64,000 nucleotides of DNA from Crocodylus rhombifer (GCA_038503035.1 JAVSML010025225.1:185503-249502), one strand, 5' to 3'; counted from the first letter of the stretch, positions 35,616 through 48,069 are shown. Numbers and translations: made by a program. Notes: a model not told the origin generated them from the sequence alone.

Positions 35616-36417
35616 TGACCCAACTCAGGGTTGCAAATGACAGTGGTTTTATTGAACAGGGGAGATGGTGACACAATGTCAAATTGGTTCCCTTGCACCT
35701 ACACACACATACACACACACAATGGCAGCAGGGGTTAGAGAGGCTTGGTGCAGGGGCTGAAGTCCATTGAAGTCCATCCAGAAGGAGAGAGAGGGAGAGG
35801 GACTCCAAATTGTAGAAGGAGGTGTGCAGGTAATATCTACCTATCCAGGCTGGAAAGGGATCCTTGTCCAGTAGATGTTGTCCAGAGGGGGATCGCCGGC
35901 AGGGCCTCTGGGTGGATAGGTGGTGTGGCATGGTGCTGGTCCAGATGGAGAGGACATCCCACTGGGTCTGTCTTCACTGCCCCTTTTTATAGGGGCAGAC
36001 CTTATGTGACCCTAGTGACAGGAGGTATGCCCAGGCAAGGGTCAGCCCCTGGCATACTGAGCATGTGTGCTCCATGCAGGGATGTGCAGTTTTGGGTGTC
36101 TGTAATGGTGAGAGTTACTGGTCCTGCAGGGTCTTTTGTCTTTCAAATGCTGGTCTTGTCTCTGTTCCTGGATGAGGTCCATGGTTCCTGGATGAATCAA
36201 TGCGAGGTGATGGCCTAGTCATTACAGGCCATTCAATAGAGGCCTGCTACCATTGTATTTCAATCATTCCCAATCACAGTTATTCATCAGGAAACCACTT
36301 TACATGGGAGGGGTACAATGAATCATGTTGTTGCAACATGGGATGCCCAGGCAGAAGACAGAAGATGGAAGCTTGACATATAAAATGGAAACTTGACATG
36401 ACTTTGGGTGACTTACA
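35616..36417 (-). mobile_element. Candidate solo LTR (minus strand)
   Basis: The candidate runs TG...CA in LTR fashion. On the minus strand it has a TATAAAAA box at 35984-35992 and an AATAAA signal at 35648-35653, 330 bp apart, then about 30 bp to the proposed end. Flanking AACA at 35612-35615 and 36418-36421 could be a 4-bp target duplication, which is short enough to be chance. No internal retroviral genes are seen. Confidence 0.42.
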
Positions 36418-36802
36418 AACACAGGCCTAAACCATACAATATCCATATGAAACAATAAAAAATCAATACAAAAATGATAATAATACAATATACATCAGAA
36501 GAAGTCAATACAAACCTAATAATAGTAGAATATAAGACAGTGGATATCCAAACCCAAAAACTTGCTACCAAAATAAAAATGTTTAAAGCTTATCCTACAT
36601 CTTAGCTTACTTATACTTATCTATAGGGAATAGAAAGGGAGAGAAAGTCAGAAATGGTTGGGGAAGGGGAGTGAATGCAATAAAAAAACACAAAAAAAAA
36701 AACTGGGGGTTTTGCTACAGAGCCATATATGTCTTTGTGAGAACCTTGCCAATAAAGATGCATTTGAGAGAGTGTTTTTTGTGATGTTGACTCTCACCTT
36801 TA

Positions 36803-38385
36803 AGGCTAAATACAGATGTTCAAAAAGTCCAAGGCAGAATCACGCAGTTTTCTGTAAGCAGCCTAGGTTAGATTGGTAGCAAACAGTATACATGTTCACA
36901 TTCACCCTTTGGTTGGAGTGGGGAGAAAGGAGAGGGGGGAAGAAGCATGCAGGCTGACTGCACTGACCAAGGCCTACAGGTTACAGGTGCTCCTGTGGGC
37001 CTTGGTCAGTGTGGCCCCGGCTGGCTGGGGATGTGCAGAGGCAGCAAGAGCATGGCAGCAGGAAGCAGGAGCTCCTGCAGGTACTGCCAGCACTGTCAGC
37101 GGCGGGGGTGGCGAGCATCAACCAAGGGTCGGTGACCACCCACAAACGCCACCGGCAACAGTGGCCAGCAGGGATCAGAGGGGGTGCACCGCCATGCTCA
37201 GGGAGTGCACATGCACCCACGTGCACCCCCTACTCATCACCTCTGCTCCTGCACACCTCCCAACATGCTCCACAGACTCCCCAAGTTGCTGGAGACTGCT
37301 GAGCAGAGCCAAGTGCCTAGGCCACCTCTGCTTGGCAGCTGGGTAACAGGCAAGCCCGCCCCCACACCTCTCCAACCTTGTAGTCTCTGGGACCCCGTAG
37401 CTGTGGGCTAAGAATCTTTGTAGCACTCCAAGTGTCTGTGGCTTGGGTAACTGCCAGCAGTGGCCGAGCAACAGAGGTCATAGGGTTGCCTCTGTGTAGG
37501 AGCAGTCACAATGTTCTGTTCCCTGCCACCCTGACCCACCCACTGAGTCAAGCCACCCACATTGGCTCCTGCTTAGGAGATGTGGTCCGTGCTGGGGTCT
37601 ACGTAGCAGGGCACCTGTCTCTGGCCTCTGAGATGTGGTGTGCAGGATCCAGAATCAAGTTCATGGGGTTGTGCCTGAGCACAGAGACATAGGGTTCCCG
37701 GGCTGGATGTGTGCGAGCCAGGGTTAAGCTTCATGGAGCTGTTTCTGAGCATGGGGGCATGAAGGTTCCTGCCTGGGTGTGCAGGAGCCAGGGTCAGTCT
37801 CTGTGGGGCTGTGACCGAATGTGAGGGTTCACAGTGTCAGGTGTGTGTATACATCATGGGGTGCTTCATGAAGCAGTGCAGGGGCACAGCCCAGGCATGT
37901 GGATGCCCAGGTCCTGGGGCTCATGCAGGGGACACAGATTCCTCCCTTTCCCAGCCTGTCCCCACCTGCAGCTGACTAATGGCTGGAGGCAGGAGATGGA
38001 GCTGTGGAGAGGGTCTGTGCCAGCTCAGCTCTGGGAGAGCTCAGAGGTGGAGCTAGCTGGGCACTCAGCTGGAGCAGGAGAGCATAGGTCAAGTGCTAGC
38101 ACATCTCCCTGCAAGGAAAGGAGTTGTGTGGGGGCTGCAAAAGAGGCTGGGATGTCAGAGGACAATGATCTAACTTGAATTGTTAGCAGATCTGGTACAG
38201 AAGTTCAATTCACTGATCTAACCTAAATCAACTAGATTTGTATGGACATTGATCCAGATTTATCTTAGACTTGGCTCCACCATTTTTAGACCAGTCTATG
38301 TGTGTTGAACTTCTGTAAGGTTACAGGTTTAGATCAATTCCCAGTCACTTCGACAAGTCCATGTGTAACACCTGTACCTGGTCTT
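36803..38385. mobile_element. Terminal-inverted-repeat element 'C' (non-autonomous)
   Basis: The left end reads 'ggctaaatacagatgttc' and the right end 'gtgtaacacctgtacctgg', imperfect reverse complements. The right end closely matches the right end of element D (22380-22435), including 'CTGGTC' and 'GATGC'. The interior is G+C-rich and lacks a transposase. Boundaries are approximate. Confidence 0.5.
37640..37850 (+). repeat. Minisatellite, three units of about 70 bp, in element C
   Basis: Units begin with TGTGCAGGATCCAGAATCAA, TGTGCGAGCCAGGGTTAAGC and TGTGCAGGAGCCAGGGTCAG, and each contains 'TGGGGCTGT', 'GAGCA' and 'AGGGTTC' blocks. Confidence 0.7.
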
Positions 38386-39120
38386 GATGCTGTACCTAGA
38401 CTCCTGGCAGCCCTGTGTGAACTTTTAGTATTGGACTCCCATTGCCTGAGATAATGCTTTTTTTTGCCTTTATCACATCTGTCATATTGATGTCTTTAAA
38501 TATTTCTTTCTCAATTGATAACATTACCAGTTATTAATGAGCAATATTGAAAATTTTTTGTCCAATTGTAATTTTTTTTTCATTTTTGGGCCCCCTTTCT
38601 GTCTGGGCCCTGGGTGGCTGCCCGGTTCATCCATGCTGGGTCTGCCTGGTCTAACACTTGTCTGGTAGAAAATGAGTATAAATCAACGTTCCTATAAATT
38701 ATGAGCAACTACTACACTTATACAAAATGCTGCTGTATACATAAGCATTGGGTTTTTTTACCAGTTCTTCCAGAATTTCTAGTCTCCAGTCTAGAGACAC
38801 TCAGCAATAAGTAATAGAGGCTGACTTTGAACTCCTTTGGGAGGATAAAGAAACCATTTGTGGATATATCTGAAAAAAATCCACCCTACATGGCTTCCAG
38901 TGATGAGGGAGAGGAAGAAAGCTCTGCTGCTCTTCATTTTTCCTAAGCATTAATTAGGTTGGCTAAATATTTTATGCTGAGTCTTTTTCACCAGCGTATT
39001 GGCAAAAGTCACCTTAGAGACTAAGTGATTCAGAGAGACATAAGTTGTCATGGACAACCTATATCACCAGCTGCTAAAAGCATAGTCCACTTCCTTTGGC
39101 TGAGCTCAGTGCCTTCCATG

Positions 39121-39245
39121 GGCGAAGGTGTTTAGCTATGTTAGTCTGAAGTCAGCAGAAGACAGGGCATCTGACAAAGCAGGCTATTGCATTTGAAAGC
39201 TTACATGTTTCTGAACCACTTCTAGTCTCTGAGATGCTCCCCCCA
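39121..39245 (+). mobile_element. Penelope-like retroelement 3' end
   Basis: Contains 'tagctatgttagtctgaag', 'gcatctgacaaagcaggct' and 'tgaaagcttacatgtttctg' followed by 'tagtctctgagatgc'. This order is that of Penelope-like tails in reptiles as I remember them. Confidence 0.55.
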
Positions 39246-41777
39246 CCTCATCCCCACACCTTCAGGGCCACTCTGCCCTGACCTGATTAACAAAGCTAAC
39301 TACCCCTCTGCTCATCAGCAGCATAAAGGAGTTGTGCCTAAACTCCCATGTTTATAAAACGTGTCTGCTTTCCTCAAGCATATATTGATATTTTGTTTTA
39401 AAAACCTAAGCCCCCAAATCATTGGTTTGCAGTTCTTGGAAGTTTTTAGCCAGCATTATCGCTCTTCTTGGCAAGTTCCATCTGCAAATTTTCACTGCAA
39501 CAGCTGAAAATGAGGAGGGGAAATGATTTTCAGTTTTGAGATGAAAAGTCAAAGTTTTTCATTAAAAGATTGTTATGCAAATCAATTTTATTTTCCATTT
39601 GCACTGAAATGCATCATGGGGGAATAAAAGCAAAAAAATATTTGCTGATCCATTCTAGTGATTACACAGAAGCCATTTTCAAAGGCATACCCCAGATTCT
39701 TTGTACCATTTTGATGACAAAGTAGGCATGAACACTGTATGACAAGCCAAGCCAAATTTATAGCACCTTTGCATCAATGAAGCCATGCAAATTAACCAGT
39801 ACATATCAGCTGATCTAGCTGATAGTGTTTGTGAAGCACAATGAACATGGAAAGTGCCTATACACATAGTAAACATTCCTACAGGCTTTGTCTTATTCTA
39901 CCCATATGGTGCCAACCTTTGCATGGAGTATTCCTATACAGAGTCCTACCTCCTTCATAGATGCTTTTCTTGCATTGCTGTAGGCTGTTTCTGCACCACA
40001 GACATTGTCTCATTTTTTCTACCATTATGCACCCTGGTTCAGTGCTACTGCAAAGTTGGAAGCTGTAGTGCAAATTGGAGGAGAATGTCAGAGGCATTTT
40101 AACATGTCAGCTAAACCTTCTCTGTGTAGGTTTACATGGCATGGTGTTAAAAAAGGTTGTAGAAGCCAGCTGGCCATCTCCATTAGGAATTTCAATGTTG
40201 CTAATGCTGGTCGAGTTGAAATGATGGCTAGTTAGGGTGAGGAATTTTGAGGAAACATTCCTAGTGAAAACAGCATCACAGAAATGCAAAGCACCCTTTG
40301 AAAGCATTGCAGAAGTACACTTGGGATGCAGTCAGCAGTGCAGAAGCAATTTGAAAGGGGGTCTGCTGGGACTGAGTCATCAGTAGATGGAAGAGACTTG
40401 GGAAGAAGGTGAGTGGGAAGAAAAATGTTACTCAGGGGGCAGGATAGAATGAGCTGACAGTGTCCGACTGCCATGCACCTCCACTGGGAATTATTAGGTT
40501 ATAGAGTCTTATCACATCCAAGGAAATTCCTTTGAATGGTATAAAATGTGAAACAATAATGATTTGTATTGAAAAATATAACACTAATAAATCCATGCTA
40601 TGGGCTACAGGGCAAAAATGTTTCAGTCTTTCCAAGACTAGTGGGGTGTTTTTCAGCTGTCCCTAAAACTGAAAGAAACAGAGTGAAGAATGATATGTTA
40701 TAGAGCTGGCTGAAACTAATAGCTTGGTTTGCTGCAAGTTTTTTAAAACAGGCAAATAACAAATAGGAAAATGTCTGCTACAGCATGACAGTAAATAGGA
40801 AAACACTGGACATGTAGCTTGCCTGTTTCACTCCTGCACTTCTGGGATGAACAAAGTACATTCTGAATTCTTCCAGCTTTGCAAGCTCATCTTGATGCTT
40901 GTTAAAGATTTGTTCTCAAAAAGTGAGTGCTTAGCATTCTGTGAAAATCAGGCCCAGGTAAGACATCTTTATTTGGGTACCTAAAAGATGAGACAAATTG
41001 AGGTTATATGCTGGGTATAGTTAGCTAGCTAGCTAAATCTATATGTTGATAGGTAGCCAACACCTGCTGGGATTGGGCACCTAAGCCACACCTTGCAGCA
41101 CTTTGGGTTCTTCAGGAATAAAAGACACAAGTTATGATTTTCTGACTACCATTTCAGGGCTTACTCAGCTTTAAGCATAATGCTATTCTGCCAGAACACG
41201 AACACATACATAATCACAGTGCAGCTGACTGAGCACACTCAGTAGGAAGCTCAGGGCAAGTGTCGCTATGTGGAATCTAAATTGTACGTAAATACCAAAA
41301 ACTGGATTTATGCGATTGTGTGTCAGGAACTTGTACCAAAGTGCTTACAGTTTGTGCGATATCGTTCAGTTGAAAAATGCCCTGGAAACTACAATTTCTG
41401 TTTTGCCATGGTATCAGTTTTCTTTCATCTTTCTAAAAAGTGTATTAGGGGGTTAACACTAAGGGTGGAAACAGACACTGCTTTTGTACCAGAAAAATGT
41501 TCATGGCAACATAAACGTGTCCACACCCTCTATTGCACCATGGATGCTCAAAATTTGTGGCTACAACATAGATGGCATCTATTTGTGCCACCTTACTGCA
41601 GCAGACATGTTAGGTTTATGGCAGAAGGATGCAGTCAGCCTGGAGCCTCCCATGCTCTCCAGATGCCCTGGTAGGCACTTTCAGAAGTTGAGGGGCCAGA
41701 TCCTATGCTGCCCCATAACTCCTGAGCAGGATCAGGCCCCTCGGGTCCTAGAAGCACCTGTCCAGCTTTTCCTACCT
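39216..41777. other. Unannotated intergenic DNA
   Basis: No gene recognised. A+T-rich; a 134-codon ORF at 41270-41674 overlaps the start of the repeat region and has no recognisable content. Confidence 0.35.
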
Positions 41778-42048
41778 ATAAAGATGTGTCTCAGAGATTC
41801 CCCAGGGTGCACTCTGTAAGAGGGGAAACCAGGCTTTCCTGCTTGCAGAGAAGCTCCCCAGAGATTACCTGGGGAATCTCTGCGGCATGTCTTTCTAGGC
41901 AGGGAAAGGCAGGGTTCCCCACTTACAGAGACATGCCCCAGAGACTGCCAGGAGTTTCTCTCTGCAAGTGGGAATGCCAGCTTTCTCTTCTTACAGAAAC
42001 ATACCCTAGGGAATCTCCAAGGCACATCTCTGTAAGTGGGGAACACAT
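41778..42048 (+). repeat. Degenerate tandem repeat, four units of about 65-80 bp
   Basis: Each unit carries CTTACAGAGACATGCCCCAG-like sequence, then 'AGAGATT/ACTGCC', 'CTCTGCAAGTGGG' and 'GGCTTTCCT'. Units start near 41778, 41843, 41928 and 41992. Some segments appear inverted relative to others. Confidence 0.6.
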
Positions 42049-42052
42049 CGCC

Positions 42053-42095
42053 TGTTGTCCCGCAGGACTGGATCCCTGCCCAGTGCGGGACAACA
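42053..42095. repeat. Perfect 12-bp inverted repeat (hairpin)
   Basis: TGTTGTCCCGCA at 42053-42064 and TGCGGGACAACA at 42084-42095 are exact reverse complements with a 19-bp loop. Confidence 0.9.
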
Positions 42096-42114
42096 AGCAA
42101 CATGTGTTTCACCC

Positions 42115-42170
42115 AGTGAAGTGGATCAGCTGCACTGGGACTCATCCCACCACAGCTGATCCATTTCATT
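42115..42170. repeat. Imperfect 18-bp inverted repeat next to the first hairpin
   Basis: AGTGAAGTGGATCAGCTG at 42115-42132 and CAGCTGATCCATTTCATT at 42153-42170 pair with two mismatches. Together with the 42053 hairpin this suggests the end of a fold-back element. Confidence 0.8.
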
Positions 42171-42172
42171 TG

Positions 42173-43817
42173 GTGACCTCTATTTATACCATAATACACC
42201 CTAGAAAACAAGCATTTCTTTGTTTTTCACACAGCACAGAAAAAAAATAGAAAGGTAACCTTGGGCTTCTGTAGGAAAAGGTCCCCCCAGGTTTCTCTAG
42301 AGAGGACACACTGAAGAATGTAGTCAGGTCAAATACATTTACATATGGCTATTGTCCTTTTGGCACTACATCAGAGTAGCATGCAGCTGTAACGTGAACA
42401 GAACATACCATCAAGCTCTGAAATTCCAGTGGAGTAAAGAACACACCCCACCATCTGGTTACAAAGAGAGGAAGGATTTGTATCCATGCCTGTGCCACTT
42501 GAGATTGAGATGAGAGATATTAAGGGCTATACAAAGATGTTCCAAAAGTTGAAAAAAAATCTTATAAAAATATATACTATGTTGGCTGGACCTCAGTCTT
42601 CATTAGGATGACTAGAAAGGGGTAATAGCTGAAACTCCCCAAAACTTTGGAGACTTAGGATGGATCAGACCAGAACTGAGTGAAACAAAAGCTCCTGAAG
42701 CTTGTCATAGAACAAGATAATGTTAAAATAAAGCCATTTGAAATAAAGGTATGCGCATAATAACTATTTGATTACACACGTGTGGTGTTGGAATCAGTCT
42801 ATCCTTGCAATATTCTCCAGTCCCAACAGTCTGATCAACAATGATTAACGGTTATTCAGGTAACAAGCTCATGGCTCATGCTTTGTGCATTCAAAAGACT
42901 GTGCTGACCACAACATATTGTATTTTCTACAGCAACAGGTCCAAATGCTGCAGTAGGACTTAGCAGTATTCTGGGCCATCATCGTGAAATACTGTAGTGT
43001 TTGTTTAATAAAAGAGATCTTTCTGTCCTCTGAGAAGATGCTCACCAAAGAAAACAGCAGTATTAATTAAGCTATAATGTCTGCCTGGTTTCCTTTGGTG
43101 TGCAACAGCAATCTGTGCTTCTTGCTGAAAGAGGTGCGATAGCTGTGTACTGAACTGCAGGAATGTGAGGACTGTGGAGTTTGCATGGTGCTGGAAGGCG
43201 AGAGACTGAAGTATGGCTTGGCAAGCACATGCTGGAAAGGATAGGAAGTACTGAAAGACAGGCTTGTGTCCTAATGTATGCAGGAAGCTAGGACCTAACA
43301 CAGGGCATGTGGGAGGAAGAAATACTGGGATTCCCAAGGACTCCTTTTCTTCTGTTGAAATAAGAGTTGATAGCAGTCTCTTCTCTCAACGTTTTGGTTT
43401 CACTTGAATGTTACTTTGGCCTATGCTCCAACTGCTTGGCTGAAGCACAGAAAACATCTACAAAACTGCACTAAGAGGGCACACATGGATTCCCAAAGAA
43501 AAGAAATTCTTGGATAGCATGGAGCCAGCACAGCCAGTACTACAGCAGCACCTCCTTCCTTCAATGTAGGAGTCATGCTGGAGGAAAAAAGAGCATACAA
43601 GGAATAAGAGTCTATGGAGTCACAACCATAATATACAACCTTTTAACTGCTCATGAGCCAGAGAAACTGACCCTGTAATTTGTAGCTGGGGTAACAGAAT
43701 AGTCTTTAGGATGCTCTTTTAAACTGAGGGCTGTGTTAGCTCAGGACTGGAGAGCAGGAATGTAATTCTTAGACACCTTACCATTCCTCTGGATCTGGCT
43801 TGCTATCTTCTTCAGCT
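42173..43817. other. Unannotated intergenic DNA
   Basis: No coding region or clear repeat seen; a 110-codon minus ORF (43005-43337) is unsupported. Confidence 0.35.
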
Positions 43818-46235
43818 TCATAGTTTCATAGTTTCATAGTTTCTAGAGTCGGAAGGGACCTGAGCAGATCATCTAGTCCGACCCCCTGCCGTGGCAGGAA
43901 AGATTACTGGGGTCAAACGACCCCAGCAAGATGTTCATCTAACCTCCTCTTAAACACCCCCAGGGTAGAAGCCTGCACCACTTCTCCTGGAAGTTGGTTC
44001 CAGACCCTAGCCACCCTGACCATGAAGTAGCGCCTCCTGATAGCTAACCTAAACCTACCCTCTGCCAGCTTGTGACCGTTATTCCTGGTCACTCCTGGCG
44101 GTGCTCGGGGGAACAGTGACTCCCCCAGTGCCTGCTGATCCCCCCTGACTAGTTTATAACAGGCCACTAGATCCCCCCTCAGCCTTCTTTGTGGAGGCTG
44201 AACAGGTTCAGGTCCTGCCGCCTGTCCTCATAGGGCCTGCCCTGTTGTCCCCTGATCATACGAGTGGCCCTCCTCTGGACCCTCTCCATGCTGTCCACAT
44301 CCCTCTTGAAGTGTGGTGCCCAGAACTGGACAAAGTACTCCAACTGCGGCCTGACCAGTGCCGCATAGAGTGGGAGGATCACCTCTTTGGACCTGCTCGA
44401 GATGCATCTGTGGATGCATGACAAGGTGCGGTTGGCCTTCCTGACTGCCTCTCCACACTGCCAGCCCACGTTCATCTTGGAGTCAATGATGACCCCCAGA
44501 TCCCTTTCCGCCTCCGTGCTGACAAGAGGGGAGTTCCCTAACCTGTAGGTATGGTGCCGGTTGTTCCTCCTGAGGTGCATCACCTTGCACTTGTCTGTGT
44601 TGAAACCCATCCTATTCTCATCCGCCCACCCTTGTAACCTGTCTAGGTCTGATTGTAGCCTGTTGCATCCTAGTGTGCCCATGTCCCCCCACATCTTAGT
44701 GTCATCAGCAAATTTGAACAGGGTGCTTTTTACCCCCTCGTCCAAATCACTGATGAAGATGTTGAACAGTGCGGGCCCGAGGACCAAGCCCTGTGGAACC
44801 CACTGCCTACGTCCTTCCAGGCTGAGAAGGACCCATCCACTAGCACCCTCTGGGTGCGGCCCTCCAGCCAGTTGGCGACCCATTTGACTGTGTGGGTGTC
44901 TACACCACAGACCCCCAGTTTCTTAATGAGAACGGGGTGAGAGACAGTGTCAAAAGCCTTCTGGAAGTCCAGGAAGACTATGTCCACTGCTACCCCTGCA
45001 TCTAATGATCTGGTGATCTGATCATAAAAGGCCACCAGGTTGGTCTGACAGGACCTGCCACGGATGAACCCGTGTTGGTTGCCCCTAAGCATGCAGTCCC
45101 CTGCTGGCCCCTCCTGGATGTGTGCCAGAATAATTTTCTCGAACAGCTTGCCTAGGATCGAGGTAAGACTAACCGGCCTATAGTTTCCTGGGTCCTCCTT
45201 CCTGCCTTTTTTGAAGTTGGGAACCACGTTGGCCCTCTTCCAGTCCACTGGTACCTCACCAGAGCACCACGAGTGCTCATAAAGCCGTGCCAGGGGACTT
45301 GCAATGACCTCAGCCAGTTCCTTTAGAACTCTAGGGTGGAGATCATCCGGGCCAGATGACTTGAATACGTCCAACCCCTCCAGAAGCTCCTTAACTAAAT
45401 CCTCACTAACCCGTGGCCTAGGTGTGCCTCCCCCAGGGCCCAAGGGGGGCCCAGCAGGGAGGTGGCTGTTCTGGTCCCTACTTAGGAAGACGGAGGCAAA
45501 GAAATCGTTAAACATGTTAGCTTTGCCATCTGGTGTGACGATCAAATTTCCCAACGCGTCCTACAAGGGCCCCACATTACCCGGGACCTTCTTTTTACCC
45601 CTTACGTATTTAAAAAACGACTTCTTATTGTCCTTAATCTGGGAAGCTAGTCCCAGTTCCATCTCTGCCTTGGCCTTCCTAACTACCCCCCTACATCCCC
45701 GAGCAACTACAGAATAGTCCTCCCTGGTGATGACCCCTTCTTTCCATTGGGTGTAAGCCTCCTTTTTAGCAAGGAGACATTCCCGGATGCTTTTGGTGAG
45801 CCATGGAGGCTTGTGTGCTCTCCTGCTCCCTTTGATCCTCGTTGGGATTACCTTCCTTTGGGCTTGGAGAATCGTCTCCTTAAGGAGCGACCACTCTCCT
45901 TGGACACCTGGCTCGCCTCCCCCCCGGGACCTCAGCGCTTCTCCAACTATCCTCTTAGCTTGTTGAAGTTTGCCCTCCTAAAATCTAGGGCCACTGCCTT
46001 ACTGCATGCCTTTGCCACCTTGCGCTGGATGGTGAATTCCAGCAGGCGATGATCACTGTCGCCCAGGTGGTCGAGCACCCGCAGCCCCCTCACCAGGTCA
46101 TCACCCGTGGCCAGCACTAGGTCCAACAAGGCGTCACCCCTGGTGGGGCTGTGCACCTCCTGGGTTAGATGGAGGTCCTGCACTCTGGCCAAGAACCTAC
46201 GTAAGCGTTCAGACTTCCCTCCACTCCTCTGATGA
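43818..46235 (-). mobile_element. CR1 LINE, about 2.4 kb, 5' truncated, best preserved copy
   Basis: The 3' end (left) has three TCATAGTT octamers at 43818-43841, then the CR1 terminal sequence. The copy extends to the C-terminal end of the endonuclease domain (right). All RT motifs can be read, with only a few frameshifts, and third-position changes are modest compared with the other CR1 copies here. It is therefore probably the youngest LINE in the window. It appears uninterrupted. Confidence 0.93.
43913..46231 (-). pseudogene. CR1 ORF2 remnant: endonuclease C-terminus and reverse transcriptase
   Basis: The protein would nick DNA and reverse-transcribe CR1 RNA. Read right to left on the minus strand, LGDSDHRLLEFTI (about 46030-46070) is the SDH end of the endonuclease fold. 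SGPDDLHPRVLKEL follows near 45320-45360, then NYRPVSLTSILGK near 45150-45190, QHGFIRGRSCQTNLVAFYDQ near 45020-45080 and FLDFQKAFDTV near 44940-44975 (motif A). VLGPALFNIFISDL near 44740-44790 precedes FKFADDTKMWG near 44690-44720, where motif C is intact as FADD. RVQRRATRMIRG lies near 44255-44290. Frameshifts lie near 44830 and 44180, and between 45560 and 45950. The N-terminal endonuclease half is missing, so the copy is dead despite intact RT catalytic residues. Confidence 0.9.
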
Positions 46236-47269
46236 AAAATGTCTCCCCTTCTCATCAGCAAACTGTTTCTGAATCCATATCAATGTCCATGCATCATTAT
46301 TTGTGACTCTGTGCAAAAATGTTTTAATGAATAATTCTCTACCTATTAACTCTTTATGAAATATCAGTTGTAAACCTTCATTATTTATGTTATAGGACTG
46401 CATTTATTTTGCTTTCTGATGGGATTACACGGCTTTAAGAAAGGTAACAGTAGAAGAGAACAATCCTCTAGAAATTCAATGTTGAATGAATAATCCTTCC
46501 TGTTAAAATTTGTGAATATTTCAACATTAGCAAAAAAGTTCTCCGTTATCCAAAAGCCAGATTAATTCTAATCAATATATGATCTTGTATGAACCCTAGT
46601 AAGCTCAACTTTCCACCTTTCCTTGAAAAAAAAATCAATCACTTTTCACTAAAAAATCGATTTGGCTTGTTTTTTTTCCAAATTCAATATGTTCATCATT
46701 ATTCCTTAGTAGAAGAAAAATTGCTCCACCTACATACCAGAGTGATAGATGCATTCAAAATACCTAAGACAGAACAGATTGTAAACTCTGCTAAAACTGT
46801 GGGAGATTGATTAGAGCAGACAATATGCAGTCTTTCTATTGCCCTCCTAAATCCCTGAATCAATAAATCACATTAGTAAAGACCACACCTATTCAGGACA
46901 GCACTTAAGTACCTCATAACTCTGTGTGCTTATCTCTCATTGACTTTAACAGGGCTTCAGCATATGCTTAAAGCTAACTTGCTTAGTAACGTCCCAAATT
47001 AGGATGTTTTGTTTTCCTGAACTGAGCCTAGATTTTGTGGTATTTATGTAGAAAGTCACCTACAGAGAAGGCCAATTTTTTTTTCAGAGGTACTTTAAAC
47101 TACACCCTCCTTAAGTGTCTTTCTGGTGTCTTCTCCAGCCTAATCTGCTGCTCTGCTTTCTGCTCCCTAGCCTATCTGCAGCTGAGCTCTCTGACATGTG
47201 CCACACAAAGAGGCTGCCTGTGCTACTTGCGGCATATATATCACAGATTAGCCATCTGCAGACCTAAAA
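46236..47269. other. Unannotated intergenic DNA
   Basis: A+T-rich DNA between the CR1 copy and element A. No gene recognised. Confidence 0.35.
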
Positions 47270-47384
47270 CACTTTACAGACGTACAGACATTCAGGGAGG
47301 TTAGGGGGAGGTTAGACTGAGTTTAAAATGGACACCTGATCTAAGGTAAGTAGGGATGGGGTGCTTGTGGAGGAGGCAGTTTGA

Positions 47385-47750
47385 AGGGGATCAGAGGGGC
47401 AGATGGAGTCCATGGGAGGGATTAAGAGGGATCAAAGGGCAAGCAGGCTCTGGGGGAGAATCAGGGGGATTGGAGGGTTTGGGGGGGCAGGTGAGGTCTG
47501 TGTGGAGATCCCTAACCAATCCTGGGAGTGCTAGTGGGGCCATGGGGGGATTAGGGAGATTAGGGGGGCAGGTGGGGTCTGCAGGGGCAATTGAGAGGGC
47601 TGGTGAAGGCCACAGGGAGAGACTGGAGGGCAAGCAGAGTTCATGGGAGGGATGAAGAGGATGATGGGAAAAGCAACATCCACAGGGGGGGGAATCAGAG
47701 GGATCAGGAGACTGGCAGGGACCATGGAGGGGTTAATGGAGTCCAGGCCC
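47385..47750 (+). repeat. G-rich minisatellite inside element A
   Basis: Degenerate units of roughly 50-65 bp follow the pattern GGGGCAGRTGGRGTCYRTGG then 'GGGGGATYAGGGGGATTGGAG'-like sequence. A G-quadruplex-type arrangement (four G-runs of three or more with loops up to seven) is visible at about 47544-47578. The same minisatellite appears in opposite orientation in element B (31200-31500). Confidence 0.75.
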
Positions 47751-47863
47751 ACCATCATATCAGTTGCAGTGAGACCGGAGGGCCCCAAGGAAGAAGCTTC
47801 CCTGGGTCTCTCTAGTCTTGCTGAAATGGACACAATGGTTCCACACTGAGAACGGGTTGTCAT

Positions 47864-47998
47864 GCTTAAGCCCTGGCAGCCTTGCTCTCAGCACAGAGCT
47901 GCCGCAGCTCTACAATACAAAGCTGCTTCCCCAGGGTCCTCTGCTCTGGTCAAACTGCAGCAGCTCTGTGCTGAGAGGAGGGCTGTCAGGGCTTAAGC
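47864..47998. repeat. 44-bp imperfect inverted repeat in element A
   Basis: Arms 47864-47907 and 47955-47998 are reverse complements with few mismatches, each running from GCTTAAGCCCTG to CAGAGCTGC. A third, weaker copy in the first orientation follows at 47991-48032. Confidence 0.85.
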
Positions 47999-48069
47999 CT
48001 GGTGGCCCTGATCTCAGTGCAGAGCCACTGTGTTAGTTTCAGTGGCAGCAGATACCTCCCTCTGACATC

